This document shows positions 11,013 to 21,993 of a stretch of DNA of 64,000 nucleotides, piece after piece; the stretch's first letter is position 1, and every line of letters starts with the position of its first letter. The DNA comes from Paraconiothyrium sp. Pb-2020 (lineage: Eukaryota; Ascomycota; Dothideomycetes; Pleosporales; Didymosphaeriaceae). The notes under the pieces were generated by a model. That model was given only the letters and a program-made list of their open reading frames with translations, had not been told where the DNA came from and did no database searches. Position numbers and translations under genes: made by a program. Location: positions 5,022,001 to 5,086,000 of the forward strand of contig JAJUBI010000001.1 of the NCBI GenBank assembly GCA_022419385.1. Direction: 5' to 3'.

Positions 11013-11983
11013 CTACAACGGGCCCGACAATTCTCTCGGCGCGACCGAGTTCGCGCCCTTGAATTCGCCAGTCAGTGTGAAACCTGGCGAGTTTGTCGAG
11101 CTGAGAACGACCTCGTGTATCTCCTTCGTTGGACCCACCAGTCGCGCAATATCTTTCTTCACCGACTCCATGAATGCCTTGATATTCGTCTGCAACGCCT
11201 CGGGTGTGAAACCCAGCTGACCAATTGCCAGTCTAACCACAGCATCTCTTTCCCTATATTCACTACCGCCCACCATATTCCTCACCGTCGTTCCAATAGC
11301 CCCAACACTGCTGACTACCGTGCCTGTCTTCGTCGAAGGCATCAGCCCCTTGGGACCCAACACTCTTCCCAGCCCAGCCTTAGTCAGCTTCTGCAGACTG
11401 TCGACGTGGCATATACATCGGTCGAAGTTGATGATGCCATCCTTAACCTGTGCGAAGATCTCATCTTCTCCAACGAGCGAGGCGCCCGCGGCGCGGGCTT
11501 CGGCGGCGGCTTTAGAGTCTGGCGGCGCGATTACGCAAATGCGCAAATCGGTCTTGACAGGGTGCGGGAGGCGTAAGCGATTTCGGATTGAGGGGCCGTT
11601 TTTGAGCGCGCGAAAGCGAACGTGCATCTCGTATTTGGAGGATGTTGGGTTGCGGCCGACTTCGAAGGCGCGGATGTAGCTGTTACGAATGGTGAGCATT
11701 GGCTGCTGATTAGTTATATAATGTGGACGCGGACGTACTGCATCGCATCGAGCAAAGAGAACTGGTCCGCTTTCCGAATGTCATGTTGGATGAAGTGCTT
11801 GCGCGCCTTCTTCTTGGTGTCGGGTCCCTTTGTCGATTTATATCGCTTGGTAGTCTGCTGCAGCGGGAGCGAGGTTAATGAAGGTATTGACGGCCGTGCA
11901 GACGCTATTGAGTGGCCGGTTTTTCTGCTCAAGGAAAGCGGAAAGGAGCGTGGGTGCGCCATTAGAGCTGGGATGGTTGTCAT
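11013..11983 (-). CDS. MRPL1: Mitochondrial large-subunit ribosomal protein uL1m
   Basis: Member of the L1 family, which forms the mobile L1 stalk at the E site. Exons 11983..11739 and 11679..11013 join in phase to 303 aa; the 59-nt intron has donor gtacgt. The first about 50 residues are basic with RYKS, as in a mitochondrial targeting sequence. Then come DAMHYIRAFEVGRNP and the L1 signature around KAGLGRVLGPKGLMPSTKTGTV with GGSEYRERD. The Met at 11983 is preferred because it opens the presequence; an earlier in-frame Met at 12052 exists. It is convergent with COG2. Confidence 0.93.
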
Positions 11984-13513
11984 CCAGTGCAACAAACTTT
12001 CCAGAGGATGTCGGAGGTTCGGGAGTGCCAAGATGTCACTAGCGTCGGTCACGTTACTTTGAGAACCACCCTGGTGTCGTCAAACACGCGGCCATCACGA
12101 AATCTTTGCTTTCCGAAGTAGGTAATGTAGGATCGAACGGCTGTTTGGTCGGTCTGGGGAGAATCGGCACTCTTAAACAGGATCACCGGCTCGGCCCTTG
12201 TGAAAAAGAAAATACTCTAGGTAACACTTCCAGGCCGAGACGACTCTATTCACTTTCCGTTGCATGCGACAACAAGTCTACATCTTCTTGGGTCTCGTGA
12301 CTCAACATACATCGCAGCCTCCATCACAAGCTAGGAGCAGTACAAGTCACGATGTTGGGGCGTATTGAACCGCAGTATTTGCGAAGTTTCATTCGTTAGT
12401 ACGCCCGCTCGAGGTACGATGCTCATGTTACTGACTCTTATTGGCTGAAGGGTTTCGCGCGAAACCTCAGCTTCGTACGCCGACTGTACGGTATCGGGTC
12501 AGATTTGAGCATATCAGCTCATACTTCTGCCAGCGTCGAGAAACTTGGACGATCGATTGGTGGATTATTACATCTCGACAAGTTCAAAGGAACATACACA
12601 GGACGTGGCTGCGCCGTCTAAGCTTCCTTCTCGTATAGGAGGTAGGCGCGTCGATTTGGATCCTTGTAGTGCTTTCGTTCGGTTACTCTGATGACAAGCA
12701 AACCTTGTTGGAAGTCAACCATTTCTGCCAATAAAGTGTTGCCATCAAATACTTTCAAAGGCAAGGCGCAGGGTTTGAAGCTAGAGCGATCCAACCCGAC
12801 GCGCCGATATCCTATACATACGAAAAACTACGACCAGTTGCCTGCAGTCTTACACCGAGCTGAATTATGCAACGGGAAAGCCCGCAACGAGATCTTGCAG
12901 CGCGGGCCGCTGTACCTCAATGGAAAAGCGCGAACGAGAAGCCTACAGAAAGACCACCTCAAAGCTTCGCTTACAGGTTCCCTGTCAGCGGGATCCTACT
13001 GCGGCACGACGAACGGGCGGGAAGCGGGTGATGCTCCCATTTGCCTTTAATTAATTCTGCTTGTGGGATCGGCTGAACGGCAGTAGACCTTCATCCACGA
13101 TCACCATCAAGGCCATGACATTGCGCCGGCTTCAAAGTGTACAAAAGACACGGTGAACACTAAAATCTTGAACAGAGCTTGTGGCCACATGCACCAGAGT
13201 TGAACGTATCAACTACAGTCGATAGAGCACGGCTAGTGCAAAGCATATCTCACAGACATGCTCAGCCGTGGTCATGCTGTCAATGCGTTATCAATGCAGC
13301 CTCAATGTCTTGGCCTCGACATGTCCTGGAATCCGTTCCTCAGAACAAGTGTAGTGTGAACTTTGAACATCCTCTAGTTTGCCCAGACGTACGGAAGATC
13401 CGGGTTTTACCGAAAGAAAATGATATATAAGAATGCCACTCCTGGTCATCCTCTAATATTAATCACTTCTCAAGTCATTTATGTACCAGACTCACCACAC
13501 TCTACAATCCAAG
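11984..13513. other. Gene-poor interval
   Basis: About 1.5 kb with no supported gene. Open frames are short and lack recognisable domains. I see no terminal inverted repeats or transposase motifs. Confidence 0.5.
13424..13430 (+). promoter_or_regulatory. Candidate TATA box of the small secreted protein gene
   Basis: TATATAA lies 84 bp upstream of the start codon at 13514. Spacing suits a fungal TATA promoter with a short leader. Confidence 0.4.
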
Positions 13514-14032
13514 ATGTACTTCAACAGCCTCATCGTCCTCGGCCTCAGTGCCAGTACCCTCGCACTCCCCTCAATCACCCGCCGCGCCTGCATCCCCTTC
13601 CGCACCGTCTCAGACCCAGGCTTTTACGCCTCCGCTTCTATCCCCACCACCGACTTCCCAGACGACCCGTCTTACTTCGAGAACCAAATCCTCGAATTCC
13701 AGCCAACAGTGCCCTCGTCCAGTAGCCAATGCACTCTCTTCGGCAACTTCGAGCGCGACTTCCCTGTCCGCGTGTCCGGCAACGCGGCGACCAAGCTTCA
13801 CGTGTACCAGCGCCACAGCAGCACCGATAAGAAGCTTATTGGAAGTTTCAACGCGCTTGAATTAGATGCGAACGGGAAGACGACGGATATTACGAGTAGT
13901 CCGATCGCGACGTTTAATTGTAGTGAGGGGACAGTATTTGAGTTCCAGTTGGCGCTGAGTAAGGCGGGGGATTGGGCCAGTATTACGTTTGAGGAGAATG
14001 CAGATAGTGGATTTTCACTGTTGGCTTGTTGA
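13514..14032 (+). CDS. Small secreted four-cysteine protein, But2-like C-terminal domain possible
   Basis: Intronless, 172 aa. The N-terminus has a hydrophobic signal peptide (FNSLIVLGLSASTLALP) followed by a dibasic RR near residue 24, a possible Kex2 site. The mature part has four cysteines: one just after the RR site, one in SSQCTLFGNF, one in ATFNCSEG and one as the final residue. The spacing and beta-rich composition, with CTLFGNFERDFPVRVSGNA and a C-terminal Cys, weakly resemble secreted ascomycete proteins annotated with a But2 C-terminal-like domain. It lies alone in a gene-poor region behind a TATA box, a setting often seen for secreted, condition-specific proteins. Function is not known. 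Confidence 0.75.
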   Translation: MYFNSLIVLGLSASTLALPSITRRACIPFRTVSDPGFYASASIPTTDFPDDPSYFENQILEFQPTVPSSSSQCTLFGNFERDFPVRVSGNAATKLHVYQRHSSTDKKLIGSFNALELDANGKTTDITSSPIATFNCSEGTVFEFQLALSKAGDWASITFEENADSGFSLLAC

Positions 14033-16883
14033 GGTATGACCATATGAGCCTTGGGTGATGGTAGGACCTGAGAAAATCTCGGGTCCTAATTGCAGACAGT
14101 GATGGTGTATCAAGCATCAGTAAACAATGTAGTATACCATCTCTCCATGACCACTATGGCGCAAGTGGAATGCTAGCTGCAGATCGCTCAGAGGTACAAT
14201 CGTGTCGATTCTACTATGTAAGACGCTTGAGTTAGGCTGGTGTCGCTTTCATGGGCACCTTTACCTCAGAATCAACCTTACCGTCTATGCGACCAATCCT
14301 CAGACAACAATACTTGAAAAATCAACAAAACAACCCAATCCTAGCCTTTCAAGATTTATGTATGTCCGACGAGGAATCGTCAAGTTGACTTAATTGGCCT
14401 CATAAGCAGAGGCTTCCATACTCCAGAGTGCATACCCAAGACCGTAATACGGTCTATCTTGTAGACTTGCAAACAGAGAAATCCTCGCCATACTGCGCGG
14501 GCTCATATGATCAAAAGCGCCCCATAATTCTCTAGATTACGTTATTCCATTTGTGCGCTGATCAATCTCGAGCATCCTCAATCAGGTTGTCGCTGTCTAG
14601 TAGGCACCCTTCTTCGGCATCAATGCTGATGATCAAGGTGTCCTGCAATTAAGGGTCGCATTACGAACGGGGATGTATCTATCAAATTGCATTCAACTCT
14701 TCCAAGGCGTAAGATCGAGACCATAGGAGGCTTATAGACTAGGTCGTTCTCACAAGATAACTCAAAAGTCTCTTGTACAGCAGCACTGCGCTTAGACCGT
14801 CGAACAGTGCCTAGTATTGGCCGGAGGGGCATCGAACACCAACTTAAAGGTATTCTTCGACATACCTGCGGCTAGAATCGTACATGCTTTGACCATCATT
14901 AGATAATAGCTTCAGCAGCGCTAACACTGGTAATCGAAGGGCAATGTGTACGCAGAGCCCTCGAGTCGAGGGCGCCCATGGATCTACCCTCCTAACACCA
15001 GGGATATATAGGTTTTTCTCTTAGAAAACTATAAGGCCTAGGTAGTAGCTTTCCGGGTATAATATGCTTTCCGGGTATAATATGCTTTCCGGGTATAATA
15101 TGCTTTCCGGGTATAATATGCTTTCCGGGTATAATATGCTTTTAAGATTTCCGTAAAGTACCAATCCTGGATCTGAGATCGCGTGATCTCTGGCAACGAC
15201 TCCGGTGAGCTTGTGGATATAGCCGCAGCTGAGTAGTATTATTTCAGATGGTGCATAGCTGGGCTGAAAGGGGACTCTCACCTGCAAATGCTGTCGTACA
15301 GATTAATACCTTCTTCATTGAGACACTCCACGCCTTGTATTCAGGTTTAGCATGTCCTCAGTGAAAACGAGCATCAATTTGGAGAGGACAGTGACTTGCT
15401 TCGTGGCTTGTGTGTATCCCATCCTTACAGCAAGAAGCTGCAGAGCATATCAAGAGCTTTTAGAAGCTGAGGTGGAACCACGTACCGCCACATATCGCCT
15501 CTTGATTCCCACGAAATGCCTCGAGGCAGTTCGGCTGATGGTGTCGCCGCGATGGTGTTCACTCGCCGCGCGTACCTCTTCGTTTTTTGACTAATCTGTT
15601 AGACAGGGACATAAGGGATAGGTTGATAGAATCGTGGCCCGCAGAGAACTAGACTCGAAGTTCAGTATTTGGCCCCATGGCGGATGATCTACTAGCGGTG
15701 ATTCATGTCCCGAAGCTTCTTCGAAAGTGCATAAAGCCATGCGGTGTATGGGATACGAATAGTGTCATCAGGGGAGCAAACGAAGATGGAGTGGTGAACT
15801 TAGGTGATGAATTTGAATGATGAGAAAGATATATCTCAATCTTGACTGGTGCTATATAGATCGTCATGGTGTTGCAGCGAGCCGTCATCAGATATCTTAT
15901 GTTGGTCGGCTCTCGGGATCTTCTCACCACGCCGCAAATACATGATGCTCTCAAAAATTGGTTGATCACTCGATTGTCAGCAGCATTCAGTGATCAAAGG
16001 TTAATACTGCCCCCTCACCAGCGTTTGACATTACCATCCGCAAAACAGCTCGGGGAACCGTCACAACACCTTCGCAGAAGCGAGCTACCTTTTCACCGAC
16101 GAGCCATGCATATCATCACCATCCCGAATCCTGACTGTTCATCAGCGCCTTCTTAAACGCCCTACGAGCTGTGCGAGTTACCATTTCGCCCAATGCACTC
16201 GATAGCTTCCTTCCTCAGCCTTATAATGTTTCGCCCTCGTCCATGCGCCTATGCACCCAGCCCAGGCAAGTACAATAGTAAGATTGATACCGACGAACAG
16301 GAGCGGGTTCTTGGGGGCGCGTCGAATGAGGGAGTCGACCATCGTCGTCTCGGCACAGAAAGTAAGGCGAAGGCTGAGCAGTGGATTATCGTAGAGACAA
16401 AGGAATCATGTGTTCTGAGCTGCAGGTGCACCCAGCATGCGGAGTTACGGCTGTGGGAAAGGAAGATAGAATTGTTGTCCGAACGGGGTAACAGGAGTGT
16501 ATTAGTCATGACGTCACTTGCGCAACGCCTAATCTTGGAGGCGCTTAAGCTTGCCTCTTTATATACGAAGAAACCCAAGGGAGACAAATTGAGTTTTAGT
16601 ATACTGCACAGCAATAAATGTGAGTATCGCACAAGCCATCATGATGAATAAGTGCAGCAGTTGTGTACTTCGAAGGCATATCGCTCTTCTACTATTACGA
16701 TGTACTCCAGTACGTCAAAGCCATATTCTGGGTCACCTCCGTTGGAAAAAGTGATATCTAGACCCATACAGATGCAGGAAGCCATCGCATGCGACCAGTA
16801 CCTCCAAAGCTCTTGCCTTCTGACCGCAAGATGCGAGATGATGTTCCGTCAACCGCATGCGAACTCCGTGATGGCCTCCTGCC
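14033..16883. other. Long gene-poor interval with one tandem repeat
   Basis: About 2.9 kb without a supported gene. Two overlapping opposite frames around 16200-16650 are open but show no domain and are probably chance. The only structured element I find is the 18-bp tandem array at 15049-15138. Confidence 0.5.
15049..15138. repeat. 18-bp tandem repeat, five copies
   Basis: Five head-to-tail copies of ctttccgggtataatatg with no mismatches, followed by a broken sixth start (ctttt). The unit is a multiple of three, so a minus-strand frame reads a repeating six-residue SILYPE motif, but no gene model supports translation. Confidence 0.9.
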
Positions 16884-19634
16884 TCAGTTCTTTCCCTTCT
16901 TCACGACAGTAATCATGGGTTCCTTCTTCGCCTTGATCGTTTTCTTGGATGCCGCCTTGGGGGTCGCTTTTGCCTTCTTCCTAGCTTGCAACGTATTCGC
17001 ATCCCCCTTAGCCTTTCCCTTTGATTTGGCCGGGCTCTCGCTACCCCCTTTCTTCGGCCTACCCCTCTTCTTCGGTGTCGATTCGTCACTGGTCTCCACA
17101 TCTTCATCTGCTCCAGCAAGTTTTCCCCCTCCAACCTTTCCATCTTTGCTCTTCTTCAAGCCCTTATCACTTCGCTCCTTCCGCATCATCTGCGGACCCT
17201 CCACAAACCCGTGCTCCTCGAGATAGTATATGACATCGAGGGCGATGTCGCAGAACTCTTGCACGCCGCGGATAAGCTTGTAGCTCGGCTTAAGTGTCTC
17301 CTCAGCCATACCAACGCGCCAGCGGTCAATGATCGCGAAGAAGATCTCATCTTTGGTGGCATCGAGGGCTTCGGTGTCTTTCTTCTTCTTCTTCGATGAT
17401 GAAGTGGACGTCTTGGCCTCCAGGTCACCGACTTCATACGCAGTGTACGCCTCCAGCACCATAGTGGCGACAGTGTGAAAATTCAGGAGTGCAATCATAG
17501 GCTGCGGGTCCGGGGTCTCTAGGTTCTGTTGGCCCGGCATAAACAGGTGCTTGAGGAGGTGAATCTCCTGGTGTGCGTGGTCGGGTGTAAGGATGAGCTG
17601 TTCACGGGGCATGCCGGGGAGATTGACACGGACTTCCGGGAAGTCGTCTTTGGTCTTCATGGGGATGACTTCGACGTGATATTGAGGGAGCTTGAAGGAT
17701 ATTTCGTCCGATGCCGCTGGTTCTACAGCAGCTTGGGGCTGGGGAGCGGGTAATGCGCGTTGGATGGCGGGCGATCCTGCAGGAGCGCTGGGAAGAGGGG
17801 GCTGTATGGTGAGATTGGGGGCGAATCCCGTCGCTTCTTCATCGGGCTCCTGTACAGGATTGCCGCTGTCAACGTCTATGTTTCGGAATCGCTCTACCTC
17901 TTGTTGTCCCGTGGCCTGCTCCTCAGCATTCGCTTCGTCACTCTCCTCCGCCTTATCTTCGTCTTGATCTTGCTCTTCCTCGTCGTGGTACTCCGAGTGT
18001 GAATCACTGCCAGATCGCATGACCGGTCGCTTACGATGTGCAGAGCCTCCTTCCGCTCGCCTGCGATACATTAGAGGTATATCTTCTTCCGAGTCAGAGT
18101 CATCATCGTCTCCGGATTCAGATGGAAGGTACTCATCGAACTCTTCGACGGGATCCTCGTGATATGCTTCCTCATGCTTGCGCTTCATAGGTATTTGAGC
18201 ACGCGGCTGATCCTGATGTGAGGGCTGTGCAAACACACGGTGCCCACGTATGGACTGATCTGGCACTTGGCCCCCTTGCATAGTAGGGGAAGATGCTGAG
18301 CTGTGCATATAGTCCGGAATACCTGGTGCAAGTTGAGACATATATGACTGCTTGCCGTGCGGATTGGACATCTTGTTCCGGAACGAAAGCTGAGGTATAG
18401 GCGAAAAGTTCTCCATCGGATGCGGTGCAAACGCGTCTGAATACCTGAGCGAAGTACCTTGGAAGACATGTTGGTACGGTTGCTGGGAATCGGCCTCCCA
18501 CCCTTGCCCATTCCAAGGAGCTGGTTCGTACAGACCACGAGAGGCATCGCCAAGGTGACCAGTATCCAAGCGAGCCGCATGCTGTTGGAAGACCTCTTCG
18601 TCGTGTATACCAGACGAGATCTTCCGCTCGCTGACCTCCTCACTACGACCTGCATCTTCACCGTGGAAACCTCCCTGGAACTTCGTCGACCGAGCCAGAT
18701 TCAGTTGCGCGTCTGGCGAGGTTTTGTCCCCGGCTGCCTCCTGGAAATATTCCACAGCATCATCGAGCATGTTATTCGGACTTCCTTCACGTTTGATGGG
18801 TTGACTTTCATCCGCACGGTTGCGATGACCAAAGTGGGCGCTCATCTGCCGCATGAAAATGGTGTCGCTGCTAGGATCAGAGGGAGGCTCGTCACGAGTG
18901 GTTGAAAGCTCGAGCTGTTCTCCGAGACCGTGTTTGTAGGCAGGCAGCGGAGATGATGGAAGTGATTGTTCGAGACGGGGTACAGCACTAGCTTGCTCCC
19001 CGCTTTCAAGCTTGTTGTTCATGTACGAGTACTGGGCGACCTTAGACTTGCACCCCGGCAAGTCTATCATCCGCTCGTCTTCAGCTGGCTCAGGCTTGGT
19101 ATGCGGATGGCCTTCCTTTTGATGCTCGTAGTGAGAATGATCAGACAGTTGCTCTTCAGGAGCACCCTCTTTCTGGACCAGCGGCGCGTTTTCAATCAAA
19201 TTCTCACGGTATGTCGAATCCGTGGTCTCGTATTGCTCCGGGGAATGCGACTGCTCTCCGCACTTTCCATCTCCAGCATCGTCACCAGGTCGACTTGCGT
19301 GGGAGCCTGGCTTATCGCTTGCATCGGCAAGCATAACTCCAGCTGCCAACGTCTTCCGGTCTCCGCCCTCGGTAGTCCGACCAGTTTCGTGACGAGCTAA
19401 CTGCTCTTGCTCCACGCTCTCAACCACGTCATTCGCCCCATCAACACCAAGCTCGAATGTCGCATCCATATCTGCCTGTCCGCCGTCCGAAAGCGCATTC
19501 ATCGTAAATACGCTCGCTTGTTCGCCCCGTTCCAGCTTGATTTTAGTGCCGGGGTTGTTCGTTGGAGACACGCTGCGAGATTTTGCGAGCGGAGCGCTGT
19601 TATTAAAGGGCCAAAATTTGGAGAAGACGGGCAT
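16884..19634 (-). CDS. Large acidic, low-complexity protein with AT-hook-like motif, unknown function
   Basis: Intronless, 916 aa. The first two thirds are hydrophilic and rich in E, D, S and Q, with acidic blocks such as ESGDDDDSDSEEDIP and basic patches. A globular part follows around residues 640-830: ISFKLPQYHVEVIPMKTKDDFPEVRVNLPG, then segments such as ALLNFHTVATMVLEAYTAYEVGD and DVIYYLEEHGFVEGP that look helical. The C-terminus is lysine-rich with KKRGRPKKGG, an AT-hook core, and further KKA/KAKK runs that suit nuclear import. I do not recognise a named family; a chromatin-associated fungal protein is a plausible inference. Confidence 0.8.
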   Translation of the reverse strand: MPVFSKFWPFNNSAPLAKSRSVSPTNNPGTKIKLERGEQASVFTMNALSDGGQADMDATFELGVDGANDVVESVEQEQLARHETGRTTEGGDRKTLAAGVMLADASDKPGSHASRPGDDAGDGKCGEQSHSPEQYETTDSTYRENLIENAPLVQKEGAPEEQLSDHSHYEHQKEGHPHTKPEPAEDERMIDLPGCKSKVAQYSYMNNKLESGEQASAVPRLEQSLPSSPLPAYKHGLGEQLELSTTRDEPPSDPSSDTIFMRQMSAHFGHRNRADESQPIKREGSPNNMLDDAVEYFQEAAGDKTSPDAQLNLARSTKFQGGFHGEDAGRSEEVSERKISSGIHDEEVFQQHAARLDTGHLGDASRGLYEPAPWNGQGWEADSQQPYQHVFQGTSLRYSDAFAPHPMENFSPIPQLSFRNKMSNPHGKQSYMSQLAPGIPDYMHSSASSPTMQGGQVPDQSIRGHRVFAQPSHQDQPRAQIPMKRKHEEAYHEDPVEEFDEYLPSESGDDDDSDSEEDIPLMYRRRAEGGSAHRKRPVMRSGSDSHSEYHDEEEQDQDEDKAEESDEANAEEQATGQQEVERFRNIDVDSGNPVQEPDEEATGFAPNLTIQPPLPSAPAGSPAIQRALPAPQPQAAVEPAASDEISFKLPQYHVEVIPMKTKDDFPEVRVNLPGMPREQLILTPDHAHQEIHLLKHLFMPGQQNLETPDPQPMIALLNFHTVATMVLEAYTAYEVGDLEAKTSTSSSKKKKKDTEALDATKDEIFFAIIDRWRVGMAEETLKPSYKLIRGVQEFCDIALDVIYYLEEHGFVEGPQMMRKERSDKGLKKSKDGKVGGGKLAGADEDVETSDESTPKKRGRPKKGGSESPAKSKGKAKGDANTLQARKKAKATPKAASKKTIKAKKEPMITVVKKGKN

Positions 19635-20601
19635 AGGGACACCGCGCTTTCTGTTTACGTCCTAGCTCTTGTGTAATTTTTGGTTGACTTTATCCGAGTG
19701 TATGTAGATAGAGAAGTAGGGGGAAGGAGCAGAAGCGACGGTAAGCGGTCTGTTTATTTGCCTGCCTAATACTTTGGCGCGGGTCTTGCTCTAGAGTAAG
19801 GTAAGAGCCTAGAGAGCTCTCTTACTTTCTATCGTACTTTCTGCCGTGGCACAGCTTGCAGTGAACCAGAAACAGCCCTACGTGAAGCGTACTTTTCCGA
19901 TAAGGTCTAAAATGATGTTCAAATGACCGTCAAATAGGGGCGCAAAGGTAATAGACGCTTGTCAGCGTAGACGTAGCCGTATGTATGTGTGCGTTAAGGC
20001 TTGATGACGCGGGATGCGGTTAAAGATCGGTTGGATCTAAAGATATAGGTCGAACAATGTGCATCAGACTATGATAGAGCTGAAGGTGTAGTAGCAATTG
20101 CGCGCGAGTGATTATCCGATTGATAGCCATACCTTGCATAATGCTTAACGCCCGAGGAAGTCGGGATATGGCTCGGGAAGATGAGCAACCGACCAAAGGC
20201 TAAGTCGAAGACCAGATCACCATTAGCTGCCGACGTGGAGTATCATCCACAAGTCTTTCAGCCTGCGTCGTTGATGTCTTGGTTGAGCCAGCGCTCAGCG
20301 TCGTCATCAAACATCTATGGGCCCAGGCTCTCAAACTTTTGTGCAGTCAAAGTTGTGCTGAACAGCTTGGCCAACACCTGTCCTGAAGAGTACATTGTCG
20401 AAACGCGCTGCTCATTCCCAGAGAATTCCTGGACGGCAGCTTGTTTATATGGTGTTTTTCACAATGACTTGTCGAAGGTTTCGATGCCCTGTGTTACTCC
20501 AGGATCGCAATGCCGTGCCCACGCTCTTCTGATATAGTACCACGCAAGACCGACATCGCTTCAAGATCATCCTTCCTTTGATTTGACCATGTTTCCCATG
20601 C
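19635..20601. other. Intergenic region
   Basis: About 970 bp. A 118-codon plus-strand frame at 20181-20537 is open but has no recognisable domain or leader, so I do not call it. The left part should hold the promoter of the 916-aa protein gene. Confidence 0.5.
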
Positions 20602-21579
20602 CTATCCCCTCCCCTCCACATCTGCCACCAACCTCTTCACAAACCCCTCAAACACCGGCGCCAAACTACAATCCCGATACTTTTCCACCAACAACCCCTC
20701 TTTATCCTCTACACCCTCTTCCCTCTCCACCAGTGTCCTCCCCTCCACCACAGTCCCCTTTGGGTACCTCGGCCTAACCCCTTCCTCGATCAACATGAGA
20801 AACGCCGGATCAATCGGTACGCTGCCCAGAAACGGGACCTCAAACTCCTGCGCCATAACCTGCCCGCCCCCCTTGCTGAACACATTACAACATTCGCTGC
20901 AATTGGGGCATACGAAGCCCGCCATATTCTCCACGACACCAAGGACGCGCACACCCGTTTTTGCGCAGAAGTTCAACTCTTTCTTGACATCGGAGATGGC
21001 GATGGCTTGGGGCGTTGTTACGACGACAGCACCAGCGAGCTGAGTAGTGTGGGCGGTTTGTTTGAGGAGGGTCTCGAGGAGGGAGATGTGCTCGTCGGAG
21101 GTGCCGGGAGGTGTATCTACGAGCAGGAAGTCTAGCTCTGGCCAGAGGACGTCGGTGAGGAATTGGCGAACCATGGCTGTCTTTTTAGGGCCACGCCAGA
21201 TGACGGCGTCACCGCGATTACTGAGGATGAAGCCTAGGCTCATGCATGATAGCGGGCCGACGTGCTGTTCCAAGTTCTGTGGTGCTCCATTCGCTGCTCC
21301 GCTTTGTGCGTCCGTGTCCCCGTACGTTTGATTTGAAGGTAGTGTCTGCTTCCCGTGCACCTCAACTGGTATCCATCCACCCGGGGCCTGCCTCACTCTG
21401 CTCTCCTCGATGCCAAAGAATCTTGGTACACTTGGTCCAGTAAGATCGACGTCCAGTACGCCTACTGACTTGCCTTGCAAGCTCAGCGCAAGCGCAAGCT
21501 GCGTCGTGATGCTGGATTTGCCAACACCGCCCTTGCCCGACAGTACGAGTACAATGTGGCGGATGTGCTCAAGTGGCAT
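20602..21579 (-). CDS. CFD1: Cytosolic Fe-S cluster assembly factor Cfd1 (NUBP2 type)
   Basis: Mrp/NBP35-family P-loop ATPase that, with Nbp35, forms the scaffold on which cytosolic 4Fe-4S clusters are built. Intronless, 325 aa. It has the deviant Walker A SGKGGVGKSS at residues 14-23, GVLDVDLTGPS, the LLVDTPPGTSDEH motif and the C-terminal CPNCSECC pair that bridges the shared cluster. It lacks the N-terminal four-cysteine ferredoxin-like extension of Nbp35, which separates Cfd1 from Nbp35. The Met at 21579 begins right before the first beta strand, as in the family. Confidence 0.93.
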   Translation of the reverse strand: MPLEHIRHIVLVLSGKGGVGKSSITTQLALALSLQGKSVGVLDVDLTGPSVPRFFGIEESRVRQAPGGWIPVEVHGKQTLPSNQTYGDTDAQSGAANGAPQNLEQHVGPLSCMSLGFILSNRGDAVIWRGPKKTAMVRQFLTDVLWPELDFLLVDTPPGTSDEHISLLETLLKQTAHTTQLAGAVVVTTPQAIAISDVKKELNFCAKTGVRVLGVVENMAGFVCPNCSECCNVFSKGGGQVMAQEFEVPFLGSVPIDPAFLMLIEEGVRPRYPKGTVVEGRTLVEREEGVEDKEGLLVEKYRDCSLAPVFEGFVKRLVADVEGRG

Positions 21580-21993
21580 GATGTTTGTGGTTCAGACAGG
21601 TGAGCGCGCTCAGCCCGGGTCGGTGTATACGTGGATTTCGACGTGTGTGCGCGAGGGGCGTAAAAGCATGGTGATGTGATGTTCCTTGTGATTTCAAATC
21701 GGAAGAAAAGTGGCGGGCGGGCGCGGACATCGGAGGTTTTGGCGGGGCTGTTGCCCCTCCATCTGCCCATCTAATAACGAGCTTCACTTCACATCAATGA
21801 AGAGCCATGCGAGTAGGAAACACATCATTTATCGCAGAGCGCTATCAGAAAGAAACATACAGCTTGATAATTACCCGTCGACACCGTTGCTTCGATCTCG
21901 CGTTTCGCTGAAAGTAAAGGCCGTCGGTAGGAAATGATAACAACATCCCCTCACAATTTACACAGTAAAGGGACTTTTTCTACGCTGCTCCAC
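21580..21993. other. Spacer between CFD1 and SPE2
   Basis: Contains the CFD1 promoter and the SPE2 3' region. No gene or repeat seen. Confidence 0.5.

Noticed and set aside
16193..16651. 152-codon plus-strand frame opposite a 127-codon minus-strand frame
   Set aside because: Neither shows a domain, leader or splice logic; overlapping open frames of this size occur by chance at this base composition.
20181..20537. 118-codon plus-strand frame
   Set aside because: No recognisable domain and no supporting signals; it could be a degraded sequence but I cannot support a call.
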